A stretch of 64,000 bases of DNA from Georgenia faecalis (GTDB lineage Bacteria; Actinomycetota; Actinomycetes; Actinomycetales; Actinomycetaceae), in the NCBI RefSeq assembly GCF_003710105.1, contig NZ_CP033325.1:2294001-2358000 (forward strand), given 5' to 3'. The translations under genes were made by a program, and so were the position numbers. Of the stretch, positions 36,110-45,479 are shown piece by piece. The first letter of the stretch is position 1, and every line of letters begins with the position of its first letter. The notes under the pieces are model-generated. The model made no database searches. It was not told the DNA's origin and worked only from the letters and a program-made list of their open reading frames with translations.

Positions 36110-36742
36110 GTGAGTTCGTCCGAGCACTACTTCTCCGCCCGTCCGGCCGGCGCCGAGCAGCGCCGCCAGATCGACGTCACCCTCCGCGGGCGGCGGGTGA
36201 TGGTGAGCACGGCCCCCGGGGTGTTCTCCGGCGACCGCGTCGACCTCGGCACCCGGGTGCTCCTCGACGCCGTGCCCGAGCCGCCGGCCAGCGGCGAGCT
36301 CGCCGACGTGGGCTGCGGCTGGGGCCCCATCACCCTGGCGCTCGCGCAGGCGGCGCCCGGGGCGCGGGTGTGGGCCGCCGACGTCAACGAGCGCGCCGTC
36401 CAGCTCACCGCGGCCAACGCCGCCGCCCTCGGCCTGCGCAACGTCGAGGCGCTCACCGCCGACGCCGCCCTCGCCCGGCTCGACGCCGAGCACCTCCAGC
36501 TCGACGAGATCTGGTCCAACCCGCCGATCCGGATCGGCAAGGACGCCCTGCACGCGCTCCTGCGCACCTGGCTGGGCCGGCTCGCGCCGGGCGGGCGCGC
36601 CCACCTCGTCGTCCAGCGCAACCTCGGGGCCGACTCCCTGCACCGCTGGCTGGAGACCGAGCTGGGGATGCCCACGCAGCGGCTGGCCTCGGCGAAGGGC
36701 TACCGCGTGCTCACCGTGCGGCCGGCGGTCAGCGCAGACTGA
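36110..36742 (+). CDS. RsmC-like class I SAM methyltransferase
   Basis: A 210-residue methyltransferase beginning VSSSEHYFSARPAG. The N-terminus and the SAM motif ADVGCGWGPITLALA with catalytic NPPI (WSNPPIRIGKDALH) place it in the MTS/RsmC group, which N2-methylates guanines in 16S rRNA. It has only the catalytic half of full-length RsmC, normal for actinobacteria, so the target base is uncertain. The last 14 bp overlap the convergent dapF gene. I chose GTG 36110 from homology of the N-terminus and the adjacent -10. Confidence 0.85.
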   Translation: MSSSEHYFSARPAGAEQRRQIDVTLRGRRVMVSTAPGVFSGDRVDLGTRVLLDAVPEPPASGELADVGCGWGPITLALAQAAPGARVWAADVNERAVQLTAANAAALGLRNVEALTADAALARLDAEHLQLDEIWSNPPIRIGKDALHALLRTWLGRLAPGGRAHLVVQRNLGADSLHRWLETELGMPTQRLASAKGYRVLTVRPAVSAD

Positions 36743-37631
36743 CGTCGGCGACGAGCACCGCCGGGCCGGTGAGCTCGACGCGGTCGCCGTCGACGACCCG
36801 CACCCGCACCTCGCCGCCGGGCACCAGCACCCGCCACGCGTCGGGCGCCCCGCGACCGGCCCACGCGCGGACGGCGAGGGCCGCCGCGCACGTGCCCGTC
36901 CCGCACGAGCGGGTCTCCCCCACCCCGCGCTCCTGGACGCGCATGCGCACGGTGCCGACGGCCTCCCCGTCGAGCACCTCCTCGCCCAGCGGCACGACGA
37001 GCTCGACGTTCGTGCCCGCCGGGGGGACCGGCTCGACGACGACGGCGGGGCCCAGGTCGGCGGCGTCGAGCTCGGCGACGTCGGGCAGGGCGACGACGGT
37101 GTGCGGGTTGGGCACGTCCACCCGCAGCCCCGCGCGGGCGCCGGCCAGGCCCGCGACGACGACGGCGACGTCGTAGCCCTGGTCGATGGCCGCCGCGCCC
37201 CCCGGCATGCGCCACGGCCCCATGTCGACGGTGTACTCCTCACCGGTGCGCCACACCCGCCGCACCCCCGAGCGGGTGCCCACCGCCACGGCGGCGCCCG
37301 GCTCGACGAGGCCCTCGCGCTCGAGGTAGGCGACGAAGACGCGGATGCCGTTGCCGCACATCTCCGCGACGCTGCCGTCGGCGTTGCGGTAGTCCATGAA
37401 CCACTCCGCCGTGGAGTCCTCGGCGAGCACGTCCACGCCCTCGGGCAGCGCCCGGGACCGGACGGCGCGGATGAGCCCGTCGGCCCCGATGCCGGCGCGC
37501 CGGTCGCACAGCCCGGCGACGTCGGCGGCGTCGAGCACCAGTGCGCCGTCGGGGTCGGTGAGCAGGAGGAAGTCGTTCTCGGTGCCGTGCCCCTTGGTCA
37601 GGCGCAGGCCACGCAGGGCCGGGGTGGTCAT
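36729..37631 (-). CDS. dapF: Diaminopimelate epimerase DapF
   Basis: Interconverts LL- and meso-diaminopimelate for lysine and, where used, peptidoglycan. The 300-residue protein shows the KGHGTENDFLLL start and two catalytic cysteines, in EMCGNGIRVF and SCGTGTCAAAL. The ATG at 37631 lies only 9 nt after the miaA stop, yet TAGGCT ends 6 nt before it, so a leaderless promoter overlapping the miaA stop is likely. The 3' end overlaps the convergent methyltransferase gene by 14 bp. Confidence 0.95.
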   Translation of the reverse strand: MTTPALRGLRLTKGHGTENDFLLLTDPDGALVLDAADVAGLCDRRAGIGADGLIRAVRSRALPEGVDVLAEDSTAEWFMDYRNADGSVAEMCGNGIRVFVAYLEREGLVEPGAAVAVGTRSGVRRVWRTGEEYTVDMGPWRMPGGAAAIDQGYDVAVVVAGLAGARAGLRVDVPNPHTVVALPDVAELDAADLGPAVVVEPVPPAGTNVELVVPLGEEVLDGEAVGTVRMRVQERGVGETRSCGTGTCAAALAVRAWAGRGAPDAWRVLVPGGEVRVRVVDGDRVELTGPAVLVADVSLR

Positions 37632-37637
37632 CCCCCG

Positions 37638-37643
37638 AGCCTA
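37638..37643 (-). promoter_or_regulatory. Leaderless -10 of dapF overlapping the miaA stop
   Basis: On the minus strand TAGGCT ends 6 nt before the dapF ATG. Its first three bases are the miaA stop codon. Confidence 0.5.
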
Positions 37644-38552
37644 CGGCGCACCGACCGCCGCGAGCGCCCGCTGCGCGAGGTCCGGACCCGGTTCCAGCCA
37701 GGTGATGCGGGGGTCGCGGCGGAACCACTTCTCCTGCCGCCGGGCGAGCCGGCGGGTGGCCAGGGCGATGTCCGCCACCGCCTCCTCCACGCTCGCACGT
37801 CCCTCGAGCACGGCGACCGCCTGGGCGTAGCCCACCGCGCGGGAGGCGGTGCGCCCCCGGGCGAGCCCGCGCTCGAGGAGCGCGGCCGTCTCCTCGAGGA
37901 GCCCGTCGGCGAGCATCGCCCGCGTCCGGGCCTCGATCCGCACGTCCAGCTCGGGGCGGGGCACCGCCACACCGACCTGGGCGGCGGGCCGGTGGTAGGT
38001 GTGCGTGGGCATGGTGGCGGAGTAGGGCCGGCCGGTGAGGGCGATGACCTCCAGCGCCCGGATCACCCGGCGGGCGTTGGCCGGCCCGATGCGCGCCGCG
38101 GCGGCCGGGTCGGCCCGCGCGAGCTCGGCGTGGAGCAGGCCCGGCCCCTCCACCTCGGCGCGGCGCTCGAGCGCCGCGCGGACCTCCGGGTCGGTCCCGG
38201 GGAACTCCAGCTCGTCGAGCACCGCCCGGACGTACAGGCCCGAGCCGCCGACGAGGAGCGGGGTCCGTCCCCGCGCGGCGATGGCGGCGAGGTCCTCCCG
38301 CGCGTGCCGCTGGTAGGCGGCGACGGTCGCCTCCTGCGTGACGTCGAGGACGTCGAGCTGGTGGTGGGCGATCCCCCGGCGCTGCGCGGGCGGGAGCTTG
38401 GCGGTGCCGATGTCCATGCCGCGGTAGAGCTGCATGGCGTCGGCGTTGACCACCTCCGCGCCGGCGGGACCGCCGAGGAGCTCGGCGAGGTCGAGGGCGA
38501 GATCGGACTTGCCCGTCGCCGTCGGGCCGACGACGGCGAGGACGGCGCTCAC
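37641..38552 (-). CDS. miaA: tRNA dimethylallyltransferase MiaA
   Basis: Transfers a dimethylallyl group to A37 of tRNAs that read codons starting with U. The 303-residue protein has P-loop [17 protein letters not shown], the [17 protein letters not shown] motif, [14 protein letters not shown], and [17 protein letters not shown] near the C-terminus. GTG 38552 overlaps the miaB stop as GTGA, so it is coupled to miaB, which acts next on the same base. Confidence 0.96.
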   Translation of the reverse strand: MSAVLAVVGPTATGKSDLALDLAELLGGPAGAEVVNADAMQLYRGMDIGTAKLPPAQRRGIAHHQLDVLDVTQEATVAAYQRHAREDLAAIAARGRTPLLVGGSGLYVRAVLDELEFPGTDPEVRAALERRAEVEGPGLLHAELARADPAAAARIGPANARRVIRALEVIALTGRPYSATMPTHTYHRPAAQVGVAVPRPELDVRIEARTRAMLADGLLEETAALLERGLARGRTASRAVGYAQAVAVLEGRASVEEAVADIALATRRLARRQEKWFRRDPRITWLEPGPDLAQRALAAVGAP

Positions 38553-40135
38553 GCCGGGCGGCGCAGCGAGGGCATCCCCAGGCCGACCCGTCCGGCGTCG
38601 GCCCCGGCGTGGGCGACGCCGGCGTGCTCCCCGCCGGCGGCGCGCCGCGCCCAGGCGTCCCCCGCCCGGGTGCGGCGCACCGCGAACGGGCCGCCGTCGA
38701 GGGCGGAGTCCGCCACGAGGTGGTGCGGGGCGCCGTGGGTGACCCGCGCGGTGACCATGTCCCCGGGCCGGGGGACGTCCGCGCCCGCCAGGCCGGGCGG
38801 GAGCGCCACGTGGACGAGCCGGTTGTCCGCGGCGCGCCCGGTCACCCGGGCGGTGGCACCGTCCTTGCGCCCCTCGCCGTCGGCGATGAGCACCTCGACC
38901 GTGCGGCCCTCCTGGCGGACGTTCTCGCTCAGGGAGATCCGTTCCTGGAGGGCGACGAGGCGCCGGTAGCGGTCGGCGACGACCTCCGGGGGCACCTGGT
39001 CCTCGAGGTCCGCGGCCGGGGTACCGGGGCGCGGGGAGTACTGGAACGTGAAGGCCGAGGCGAACCGGGACGCCTCGACGACCTCGAGCGTGGCGGCGAA
39101 GTCCTCCTCGGTCTCCCCCGGGAAGCCGACGATGATGTCGGTGCTGATCGCCGCGTCTGGGATGGCCGCGCGGACGCGGTCGAGGATCCCGAGGAACTTC
39201 GCCGAGCGGTAGCTGCGGCGCATGGCGCGCAGGACGCGGTCCGAGCCGGACTGCAGCGGCATGTGGAGCTGCGGCATGACGGTGGGCGTCGCGGCCATGG
39301 CCTCGATGACGTCGTCGGTGAAGGCCGCGGGGTGGGGGGAGGTGAACCGCAGCCGCTCGAGGCCCTCGACGGCGCCCGCGGCGCGCAGGAGCTGGGCGAA
39401 GGCCCCGCGCTCGCCGAAACCGACGCCGTAGGAGTTGACGTTCTGCCCCAGCAGAGTCACCTCGATGGCGCCCTGGCCGACGACGGCCTCGACCTCGGCG
39501 AGGACCTCGCCGGGGCGGCGGTCGCGCTCCTTGCCCCGCAGGTGGGGGACGATGCAGAAGGTGCACGTGTTGTTGCAACCCACCGAGATGGACACCCACG
39601 CGGCGTAGGCGGACTCGCGGCGCGTGGGCAGGGTCGAGGGGAAGACCTTGAGCGACTCCTCGATCTCCACCTGCGCCTGGGCGTTGTGCCGCGCGCGCTC
39701 GAGGAGGACCGGCAGGACGTCGAGGTTGTGCGTGCCGAGGACGACGTCGACCCACGGCGCCTTGGCGACGATGCCGTCGCGCATCTGCTGGGCGAGGCAG
39801 CCGCCGACGGCGATCTGCATCCCCGGCCGGGTCCGCTTGACGCTGGCGAGCTGGCCGAGGTTGCCGAAGAGCCGCGTGGCGGCGTTCTCCCGCACGGAGC
39901 AGGTGTTGATGACGACGACGTCCGCCCCCTCGGCGACGTCGTCCCCGCTCGCCGCGGCGCGCTCCGCCGCCCACGGCGCCTCGGCCACCGGGACGTAGCC
40001 CGCGGCGGTGAGCATGCCGGCGAGGCGCTCGGAGTCGTGGACGTTCATCTGGCACCCGAGGGTGCGCACGAGGTACGTCCGGGGGTGCTCGCCCGCCGGG
40101 GACGCGGCGGCGGGGGCGGAGGTGACAGGGTTCAT
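38549..40135 (-). CDS. miaB: tRNA-2-methylthio-N6-dimethylallyladenosine synthase MiaB
   Basis: Radical-SAM methylthiotransferase that adds the 2-methylthio group to i6A37 of tRNA. The 528-residue protein has the N-terminal cluster cysteines (Cys28 in [14 protein letters not shown], Cys in NTCSVREN and in GGCLAQ), the radical SAM motif GCNNTCTFC, and a TRAM domain around [15 protein letters not shown] low-complexity C-terminal tail of about 45 residues is present. TAGACT lies 9 nt before ATG 40135. It is coupled to the downstream miaA. Confidence 0.95.
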   Translation of the reverse strand: MNPVTSAPAAASPAGEHPRTYLVRTLGCQMNVHDSERLAGMLTAAGYVPVAEAPWAAERAAASGDDVAEGADVVVINTCSVRENAATRLFGNLGQLASVKRTRPGMQIAVGGCLAQQMRDGIVAKAPWVDVVLGTHNLDVLPVLLERARHNAQAQVEIEESLKVFPSTLPTRRESAYAAWVSISVGCNNTCTFCIVPHLRGKERDRRPGEVLAEVEAVVGQGAIEVTLLGQNVNSYGVGFGERGAFAQLLRAAGAVEGLERLRFTSPHPAAFTDDVIEAMAATPTVMPQLHMPLQSGSDRVLRAMRRSYRSAKFLGILDRVRAAIPDAAISTDIIVGFPGETEEDFAATLEVVEASRFASAFTFQYSPRPGTPAADLEDQVPPEVVADRYRRLVALQERISLSENVRQEGRTVEVLIADGEGRKDGATARVTGRAADNRLVHVALPPGLAGADVPRPGDMVTARVTHGAPHHLVADSALDGGPFAVRRTRAGDAWARRAAGGEHAGVAHAGADAGRVGLGMPSLRRPA

Positions 40136-40144
40136 CGTGCCTGC

Positions 40145-40150
40145 AGTCTA
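40145..40150 (-). promoter_or_regulatory. -10 element near the miaB start
   Basis: On the minus strand TAGACT ends 9 nt before the miaB ATG, implying a leader of only about 2 nt. Confidence 0.4.
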
Positions 40151-40232
40151 CGAAACGCCGGGGTGCTGCGGCGCGGTCGGTCGTTGCCAGTCCGTTACGC
40201 GACCAATGGTGACCCATGACACATCGGCCGGT

Positions 40233-40238
40233 TAGGTT
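40233..40238 (+). promoter_or_regulatory. Leaderless promoter of the gluABCD operon
   Basis: TAGGTT ends 6 nt before ATG 40245, with GTGACC (40209-40214) 18 bp upstream as a possible -35. It predicts transcription starting at the A of the ATG. Confidence 0.55.
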
Positions 40239-40244
40239 GACCCC

Positions 40245-41006
40245 ATGACCGAGCCCGCACGCGCGACGACCGACGCCCTCGTGGAGATGAACGGCGTCAA
40301 CAAGCACTTCGGCGACCTCCACGTCCTCAAGGACATCGACCTCACCGTCACGCGCGGCGAGGTCGTCGTCGTCATCGGGCCGTCGGGCTCCGGGAAGTCG
40401 ACGCTGTGCCGGACGATCAACCGCCTCGAGCCCATCGACTCCGGGGAGATCCGGATCGACGGCGTCCCGCTGCCGGCCGAGGGCAAGGAGCTCGCGCGGC
40501 TGCGGGCGGAGGTGGGGATGGTGTTCCAGTCCTTCAACCTCTTCGCCCACAAGTCGGTCCTCGAGAACGTGTGCCTGGGGCCGGTGAAGGTCAAGGGCAT
40601 CAAGCCCAAGGAGGCTCGCGAGCGCGCCATGGAGCTGCTCACGCGGGTGGGCGTGGCCGACCAGGCCGACAAGCTCCCCGCCCAGCTCTCCGGCGGCCAG
40701 CAGCAGCGGGTGGCGATCGCCCGCGCGCTCGCCATGGCCCCGAAGGTCATGCTCTTCGACGAGCCGACGTCCGCCCTCGACCCGGAGATGATCAACGAGG
40801 TGCTCGACGTCATGACGGCGCTCGCCCGGGACGGCATGACGATGATCGTCGTCACCCACGAGATGGGCTTCGCCCGGCGGGCTGCCGACCGGGTCGTCTT
40901 CATGGACGAGGGCCGCATCGTCGAGGAGGCGGTCCCCGAGGAGTTCTTCGGCAACCCCCGCACCGCCCGGGCCCAGGACTTCCTCTCCAAGCTGCTCAGC
41001 CACTGA
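40245..41006 (+). CDS. gluA: Glutamate-type amino-acid ABC transporter, ATPase
   Basis: ATP-binding subunit of a polar amino-acid importer, 253 residues. Walker A is GPSGSGKST, the Q-loop is [16 protein letters not shown], the signature is [16 protein letters not shown], Walker B is [15 protein letters not shown] and the switch His is in [22 protein letters not shown]. These are typical of GlnQ/GluA. The four-gene order gluA-B-C-D beside recX matches Corynebacterium, where the system takes up glutamate. Glutamate as substrate is inferred from that synteny. Confidence 0.92.
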   Translation: MTEPARATTDALVEMNGVNKHFGDLHVLKDIDLTVTRGEVVVVIGPSGSGKSTLCRTINRLEPIDSGEIRIDGVPLPAEGKELARLRAEVGMVFQSFNLFAHKSVLENVCLGPVKVKGIKPKEARERAMELLTRVGVADQADKLPAQLSGGQQQRVAIARALAMAPKVMLFDEPTSALDPEMINEVLDVMTALARDGMTMIVVTHEMGFARRAADRVVFMDEGRIVEEAVPEEFFGNPRTARAQDFLSKLLSH

Positions 41007-41030
41007 CGACCCATCGACCTAGGAGACGAC

Positions 41031-41909
41031 ATGCGCGCCACCCGACACCGCCTCGCCCCGCTCACCCTCACCCTGGCCGGGGCCCTCGCCCTGGGCGCCT
41101 GCGGCGGGGGCGGTGGCGGCGACGCCGAGACGTCCGCGGGATCCACCGAGGCCGGCGGGACCGGCGCCACCGGCGGCGGGGAGACCATCACCATCGGCAT
41201 CAAGTTCGACCAGCCGGGCCTCGGGCTGCAGGAGGGCGCGAACTACACCGGCTTCGACGTCGCCGTCGCCACCCACGTCGCGGAGCAGCTGGGCTACGCG
41301 GCCGAGGACATCGAGTGGGTCGAGACCCCCTCCCCCCAGCGCGAGACGATGCTCCAGAACGGCCAGGTCGACATGATCTTCGCGACCTACTCCATCACCG
41401 ATGCCCGCAAGGAGACGGTCGCCTTCGCCGGCCCGTACTTCGTCGCCGGCCAGGACCTCCTCGTCGCCGCCGACGACACCGAGATCACCGGCCCCGACAC
41501 CCTCGACGGCAAGGTGCTCTGCTCCGTGGAGGGCTCCACCTCGGCCGAGCGCATCCGCGAGGAGTACTCCGAGGGGGTCGAGCTGTTCCCGACCGTCGGC
41601 TACTCCGAGTGCGTGGAGCTGCTCGCCGCGGGCTCCGTCGACGCCGTGACGACCGACGACATCATCCTCGCCGGCTACGCCTCCCAGCCCGCGTACGAGG
41701 GCCAGTTCAAGGTCGTCGGCAGCCCGTTCTCCGAGGAGTTCTACGGCGTCGGCCTCCCCCAGGACAACACCGTGTGCGAGGACGTCAACACGGCCATCAC
41801 CGAGATGATCGAGGACGGCACGTGGGAGCGCCTCATCGCCGAGAACGTCGGCGAGAACTACACCCCCAACCCCGACCTCAACCCCCCGGACGTCGAGCCC
41901 TGCGCCTGA
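41031..41909 (+). CDS. gluB: Glutamate-type ABC transporter substrate-binding lipoprotein
   Basis: Family 3 solute-binding lipoprotein of 292 residues. The signal peptide ends in lipobox LALGAC, so Cys24 is the lipidated residue. A Gly/Ala/Thr-rich linker (about 25-50) precedes the binding domain (GIKFDQPGLGLQEGANYTGFDVAVA; SPQRETMLQNGQVDMIFATYSIT). Four further cysteines in the mature domain could pair. GGAGA precedes the ATG. A strong hairpin follows the stop, before the permease genes. Confidence 0.9.
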   Translation: MRATRHRLAPLTLTLAGALALGACGGGGGGDAETSAGSTEAGGTGATGGGETITIGIKFDQPGLGLQEGANYTGFDVAVATHVAEQLGYAAEDIEWVETPSPQRETMLQNGQVDMIFATYSITDARKETVAFAGPYFVAGQDLLVAADDTEITGPDTLDGKVLCSVEGSTSAERIREEYSEGVELFPTVGYSECVELLAAGSVDAVTTDDIILAGYASQPAYEGQFKVVGSPFSEEFYGVGLPQDNTVCEDVNTAITEMIEDGTWERLIAENVGENYTPNPDLNPPDVEPCA

Positions 41910-41916
41910 CGCTGCC

Positions 41917-41946
41917 GGTGCGGGGGCGCCAGGGTGCCCCCGCACC
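41917..41946 (+). terminator. Intercistronic hairpin between gluB and gluC
   Basis: A perfect 11-bp GC-rich stem (GGTGCGGGGGC / GCCCCCGCACC) with an 8-nt loop begins 7 nt after the gluB stop, inside the operon. It probably acts as a partial terminator or an RNA-stabilising end, giving more binding protein than permease. Confidence 0.65.
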
Positions 41947-41993
41947 TGCTCGACGGCGGGGTGCCCCGCCACGGATGAACGGAAGGTGACGGG

Positions 41994-42701
41994 GTGATCG
42001 ACTACCTCACGGGGTTCGGCGAGGTCTTCGGGGAGTACCGGTACGACGTGCTCTCAGGCTTCCTCGCCACCCTGCAGCTCACGCTGTACGCGGCCGTCGG
42101 CTCGTTGGTCCTGGGGACCGTGCTGGCCCTCATGCGCGTCGGCCCGGCGCCGAGCCTGCGCGCGGCCGGTGCGGCCTACGTCAACGTCGTGCGGAACACC
42201 CCGCTCACCGTCGTCATCGTCTTCTGCTCGCTGGGGCTCTGGGGCCAGCTCGACGTCGTCCTCGCCAACCAGAGCGTGCCGGGGTACATCGCCACCAACA
42301 GCTTCCGCCTCGCCGTGCTCGGCCTGTCCGTCTACACCGCGGCGTTCGTCTGCGAGGCGCTGCGCAGCGGAGTCAACACCGTGCCCCGCGGCCAGGCGGA
42401 GGCCGCGCGGGCGGTCGGGCTCGGGTTCCTGGCGACCATGCGCCTGGTCATCCTCCCCCAGGCGGCCCGGGGTGCCATTGCCCCGCTGGGCAACACGCTC
42501 ATCGCGCTGACGAAGAACACCACGGTGGCGCAGGCTGCCGGCGTGGTCCAGGCGTCGTCGGTGATGAACACGATGATCGAGTTCCGCCCCGACTTCATCG
42601 TCGCGATCTTCCTGCTCTTCGCACTCGGCTTCGTGGCCATCGTCCTGCCCATGGGCCTGGCGACGACCGCGCTGTCGCGGCGGCTGGCGGTGGCACGATG
42701 A
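41994..42701 (+). CDS. gluC: Glutamate-type ABC transporter permease 1
   Basis: Inner-membrane permease of the HisM/GlnP family, 235 residues with about five membrane helices. The first is around LATLQLTLYAAVGSLVLGTVLALM. The coupling-helix (EAA) motif reads EALRSGVNTVPRGQAEAARAVGL. It starts at GTG 41994 after an AGGTGA ribosome-binding site, and its stop overlaps the gluD start as ATGA. It pairs with gluD as the transmembrane heterodimer. Confidence 0.9.
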   Translation: MIDYLTGFGEVFGEYRYDVLSGFLATLQLTLYAAVGSLVLGTVLALMRVGPAPSLRAAGAAYVNVVRNTPLTVVIVFCSLGLWGQLDVVLANQSVPGYIATNSFRLAVLGLSVYTAAFVCEALRSGVNTVPRGQAEAARAVGLGFLATMRLVILPQAARGAIAPLGNTLIALTKNTTVAQAAGVVQASSVMNTMIEFRPDFIVAIFLLFALGFVAIVLPMGLATTALSRRLAVAR

Positions 42702-43597
42702 GCGCCGACACGGCCCTGTACGACGTCCTCGGCCCCCGGGGCCGGCGGCGCATCCGCGTCGTCAACATCGTCGGCGCCGTCGTCGTCCTCGCCGTCGCGG
42801 CGTGGGTGGTGTGGGCCCTGGCGGGCAAGGGCCAGCTCACGGCGGCCAAGTGGTCCCCGTTCCTCACCGCCGACGTGTGGGAGTTCTACCTCCTGCCCGG
42901 CCTGCGGGTGACGTTCACGGCGGCGTTCTGGGGGATCCTCGGCGCGATCACGTTCGGGCTGCTCTTCGGGCTGGGCCGGCTCGCCACGTTCGGCCCGCTG
43001 CGCTGGGCGTGCGCGGCGGTCGTGGAGTTCTTCCGGGCCGTCCCCGTGCTCATCATGATGATCTTCCTGTACTTCGCCCTGTCACGGTCGGGGATCATCG
43101 CCCCCGGGGACGCGCCGCTGTACGCGGTGATCATCGCGCTCGCCCTGTACAACGGCTCGGTGATCGCGGAGCTCGTCCGCTCGGGGGTGCACAGCCTGCC
43201 GTCCGGCCAGCGGGAGGCAGCGCGCGCGCTCGGCCTGCGCCACGGCCAGTCGCTGTGGTCCGTCGAGCTGCCGCAGGCGCTCATCGCGATGCTGCCGTCC
43301 CTGCTCAGCCAGCTCGTCGTCATCCTCAAGGACACGGCGCTGGGCTACATCATCACCTCGCCCGAGCTGCTGCGGCAGGCCCGGCTGGTGGGGAGCTCCT
43401 ACGCCAACCTGCTCCCCGCGCTCATCGTCGCTGCGGCCATCTTCATCGTGGTGAACTTCGCGCTCACGTGGGTCGCGGGGCGTCTCGCCCGCCGGCTCTC
43501 GAGCCGCACGGCCGGGCGCACGGCCCCCCAGCACGGCGGGGACGCCGAGGGGCGGGCCGAGCCGGTTGCCGCCGCACCGGTCGGCACGCGACGGTGA
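42698..43597 (+). CDS. gluD: Glutamate-type ABC transporter permease 2
   Basis: Second permease of the importer, 299 residues, with an N-terminal helix (VVNIVGAVVVLAVAAWVVWALAG) and about five more. Its EAA coupling motif is AELVRSGVHSLPSGQREAARALGL. The C-terminal ~35 residues are a charged Ala/Arg-rich tail. Start ATG 42698 overlaps the gluC stop. A 6-bp hairpin (43609-43625) after the stop may separate it from the convergent recX. Confidence 0.9.
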   Translation: MSADTALYDVLGPRGRRRIRVVNIVGAVVVLAVAAWVVWALAGKGQLTAAKWSPFLTADVWEFYLLPGLRVTFTAAFWGILGAITFGLLFGLGRLATFGPLRWACAAVVEFFRAVPVLIMMIFLYFALSRSGIIAPGDAPLYAVIIALALYNGSVIAELVRSGVHSLPSGQREAARALGLRHGQSLWSVELPQALIAMLPSLLSQLVVILKDTALGYIITSPELLRQARLVGSSYANLLPALIVAAAIFIVVNFALTWVAGRLARRLSSRTAGRTAPQHGGDAEGRAEPVAAAPVGTRR

Positions 43598-43652
43598 GCG
43601 GGGCGCGCGCGGGCGGGGTGCCCGCCGCACGTCCTGCGAGCACTCCGCCGGC

Positions 43653-44216
43653 TCAGGCGCCGCCGTCGTCCTCGGCCTGCGCGGCGTCGTCCTCGGCGGC
43701 GAGCTCGGCGTCGACGACCCGCATGGCCAGGCCCGGCGGGTAGCCCTTGCGGGCGAGCATGCCCCCCAGGCGCCGCCGCCGCCGGTCGCGCTCGAGGCCG
43801 CGCGTGGCGGGGGCGCGCCGGGCCACGAGGGCGCGGGCGGAGGCCTCCTCGTCCTCGTCGTCGACCTGCTCGAGGGCCACCTCCGCGACCTCCCCGGTGA
43901 TGCCCTTGGCGCGCAGCTCCGCCACGAGGGCGCGCCGGGCGAGGCCCCGCTCGGCGTGCCGGGTGCGCACGAGCATCTCGGCGTAGGCGGCGTCGTCGAG
44001 CAGGCCGACCTCCTCGAACCGGTCGAGGAGGGCGGCGGCCACGTCCTCGGCGACCCCACGGTCGGCGAGCTTGGTGGCGAGCTGGGCGCGGCTGCGCGGA
44101 GCGGCCGCCAGGAGGCGCAGCGCGACGGTGCGCGCGACCTCCGTGGCGTCCGGCTCCGCGTCCAGGCCCGCCGCCCCGTGCGCCGGCGGCTCAGGCGCGC
44201 GGCGGGGGCGCCCCAT
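43653..44216 (-). CDS. recX: Regulatory protein RecX
   Basis: Modulator that binds RecA filaments and limits recombinase activity. The 187-residue, highly charged, helical protein has the RecX three-helix repeats (ARTVALRLLAAAPRSRAQLATKLADRGV; VGLLDDAAYAEMLVRTR; RRLGGMLARKGYPPGLAMRVVDAE). ATG 44216 lies 2 nt after the recA stop, so it is translated by coupling from recA. The acidic tail (about 15 residues) is rich in Asp and Ala. Confidence 0.9.
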   Translation of the reverse strand: MGRPRRAPEPPAHGAAGLDAEPDATEVARTVALRLLAAAPRSRAQLATKLADRGVAEDVAAALLDRFEEVGLLDDAAYAEMLVRTRHAERGLARRALVAELRAKGITGEVAEVALEQVDDEDEEASARALVARRAPATRGLERDRRRRRLGGMLARKGYPPGLAMRVVDAELAAEDDAAQAEDDGGA

Positions 44217-44218
44217 GC

Positions 44219-45256
44219 TCAGAACCCGACCGGGGCCTCGGGGACCTCGTCCGGCGTGGCGCCGATGCCGAGCTTGTCGAGGATCTTCTTCTCGATCTCC
44301 TCGGCGAGCTCGGGGTTGTCCCGCAGGAAGCCGCGCGAGTTCTCCTTGCCCTGGCCGAGCTGGTCGCCCTCGTAGGTGTACCAGGCGCCCGACTTGCGGA
44401 CGATGCCGTGCTCGACGCCGAGGTCGAGGAGGCCGCCCTCGCGGGAGATGCCCTGGCCGTAGACGATGTCGAACTCGGCCTGCTTGAAGGGCGGGGCCAT
44501 CTTGTTCTTGACGATCTTCGCGCGCGTCCGGTTGCCGACCGCCTCGCCACCCTCCTTGAGGGTCTCGATGCGGCGGACGTCGATGCGGATGGAGGCGTAG
44601 AACTTCAGCGCCTTGCCGCCCGTGGTGGTCTCCGGGGAGCCGAAGAACACGCCGATCTTCTCGCGCAGCTGGTTGATGAAGATGGCCGTCGTGCCCGAGG
44701 ACGAGAGGGCGCCGGTGATCTTGCGCAGCGCCTGGGACATGAGCCGGGCCTGGAGGCCGACGTGGGAGTCGCCCATCTCGCCCTCGATCTCCGCCTTGGG
44801 CACGAGCGCGGCGACGGAGTCGATGACGACGATGTCGATCGCGCCGGAGCGGATGAGCATGTCCATGATCTCCAGGGCCTGCTCGCCGGTGTCCGGCTGG
44901 GAGACGAGGAGCGCGTCGGTGTCGACGCCGAGCCGCTTGGCGTACTCCGGGTCGAGGGCGTGCTCCGCGTCGATGAACGCCGCGATGCCCCCCGCCCGCT
45001 GGGCGTTGGCCACGGCGTGCAGGGCGACGGTCGTCTTGCCGGAGGACTCCGGGCCATAGATCTCGACGACGCGGCCACGCGGGAGGCCGCCGATGCCGAG
45101 CGCGACGTCGAGCGCGACGGAGCCGGTGGGGATGACCGCCACCGGCGGGCGGGTGTCGTCCCCCAGCCGCATGATCGACCCCTTGCCGAACTGGCGGTCG
45201 ATCTGGCTGAGGGCGGCCTCGAGGGCCTTGCTGCGGTCTGCTACGGGAGCGGCCAT
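44219..45256 (-). CDS. recA: Recombinase RecA
   Basis: ATP-dependent strand-exchange protein and SOS co-protease. The 345-residue protein has Walker A GPESSGKT at 68-75, Walker [10 protein letters not shown], the L2 loop region [21 protein letters not shown] and the C-terminal acidic tail. I chose ATG 45256 ([16 protein letters not shown]) because AAGGTGAG lies just upstream; a start five codons earlier would sit on it. A LexA box in the promoter about 190 bp upstream predicts SOS induction. No intein is present. Confidence 0.97.
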   Translation of the reverse strand: MAAPVADRSKALEAALSQIDRQFGKGSIMRLGDDTRPPVAVIPTGSVALDVALGIGGLPRGRVVEIYGPESSGKTTVALHAVANAQRAGGIAAFIDAEHALDPEYAKRLGVDTDALLVSQPDTGEQALEIMDMLIRSGAIDIVVIDSVAALVPKAEIEGEMGDSHVGLQARLMSQALRKITGALSSSGTTAIFINQLREKIGVFFGSPETTTGGKALKFYASIRIDVRRIETLKEGGEAVGNRTRAKIVKNKMAPPFKQAEFDIVYGQGISREGGLLDLGVEHGIVRKSGAWYTYEGDQLGQGKENSRGFLRDNPELAEEIEKKILDKLGIGATPDEVPEAPVGF

Positions 45257-45440
45257 GGTTCTCACCTTCACGGTCTGCGGCCAGCTGCTCGTGCAGCTCG
45301 CCCGGGCGGTCTGGGGCAGGTCTGTCCAGGGTCCGCCCTCTCCGGGCGGCTACCTGAGGGGAGGCTATGTCCGACCACCGACATCCGGTCCGGCGCATCC
45401 CTCACCTGTGGATGCCCGCTGCCGTCCTTCCCCTGGCACG

Positions 45441-45463
45441 AGCCTAGCCGAACACCCGTTCGA
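45441..45463 (-). promoter_or_regulatory. recA promoter with LexA (SOS) box
   Basis: CGAAC-ACCC-GTTCG (45449-45462) is a perfect palindromic SOS box. On the minus strand it lies immediately upstream of TAGGCT (45446-45441), a good -10, so LexA would sit in the promoter spacer. The predicted recA leader is about 180 nt. Confidence 0.8.
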
Positions 45464-45479
45464 CGCGGGCGACACGCCG

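Noticed and set aside
37641-41003. A 1120-codon minus-strand open frame
   Set aside because: Only the last 303 codons are MiaA. The upstream part is a shadow of miaB and gluA, which have full motifs in other frames.
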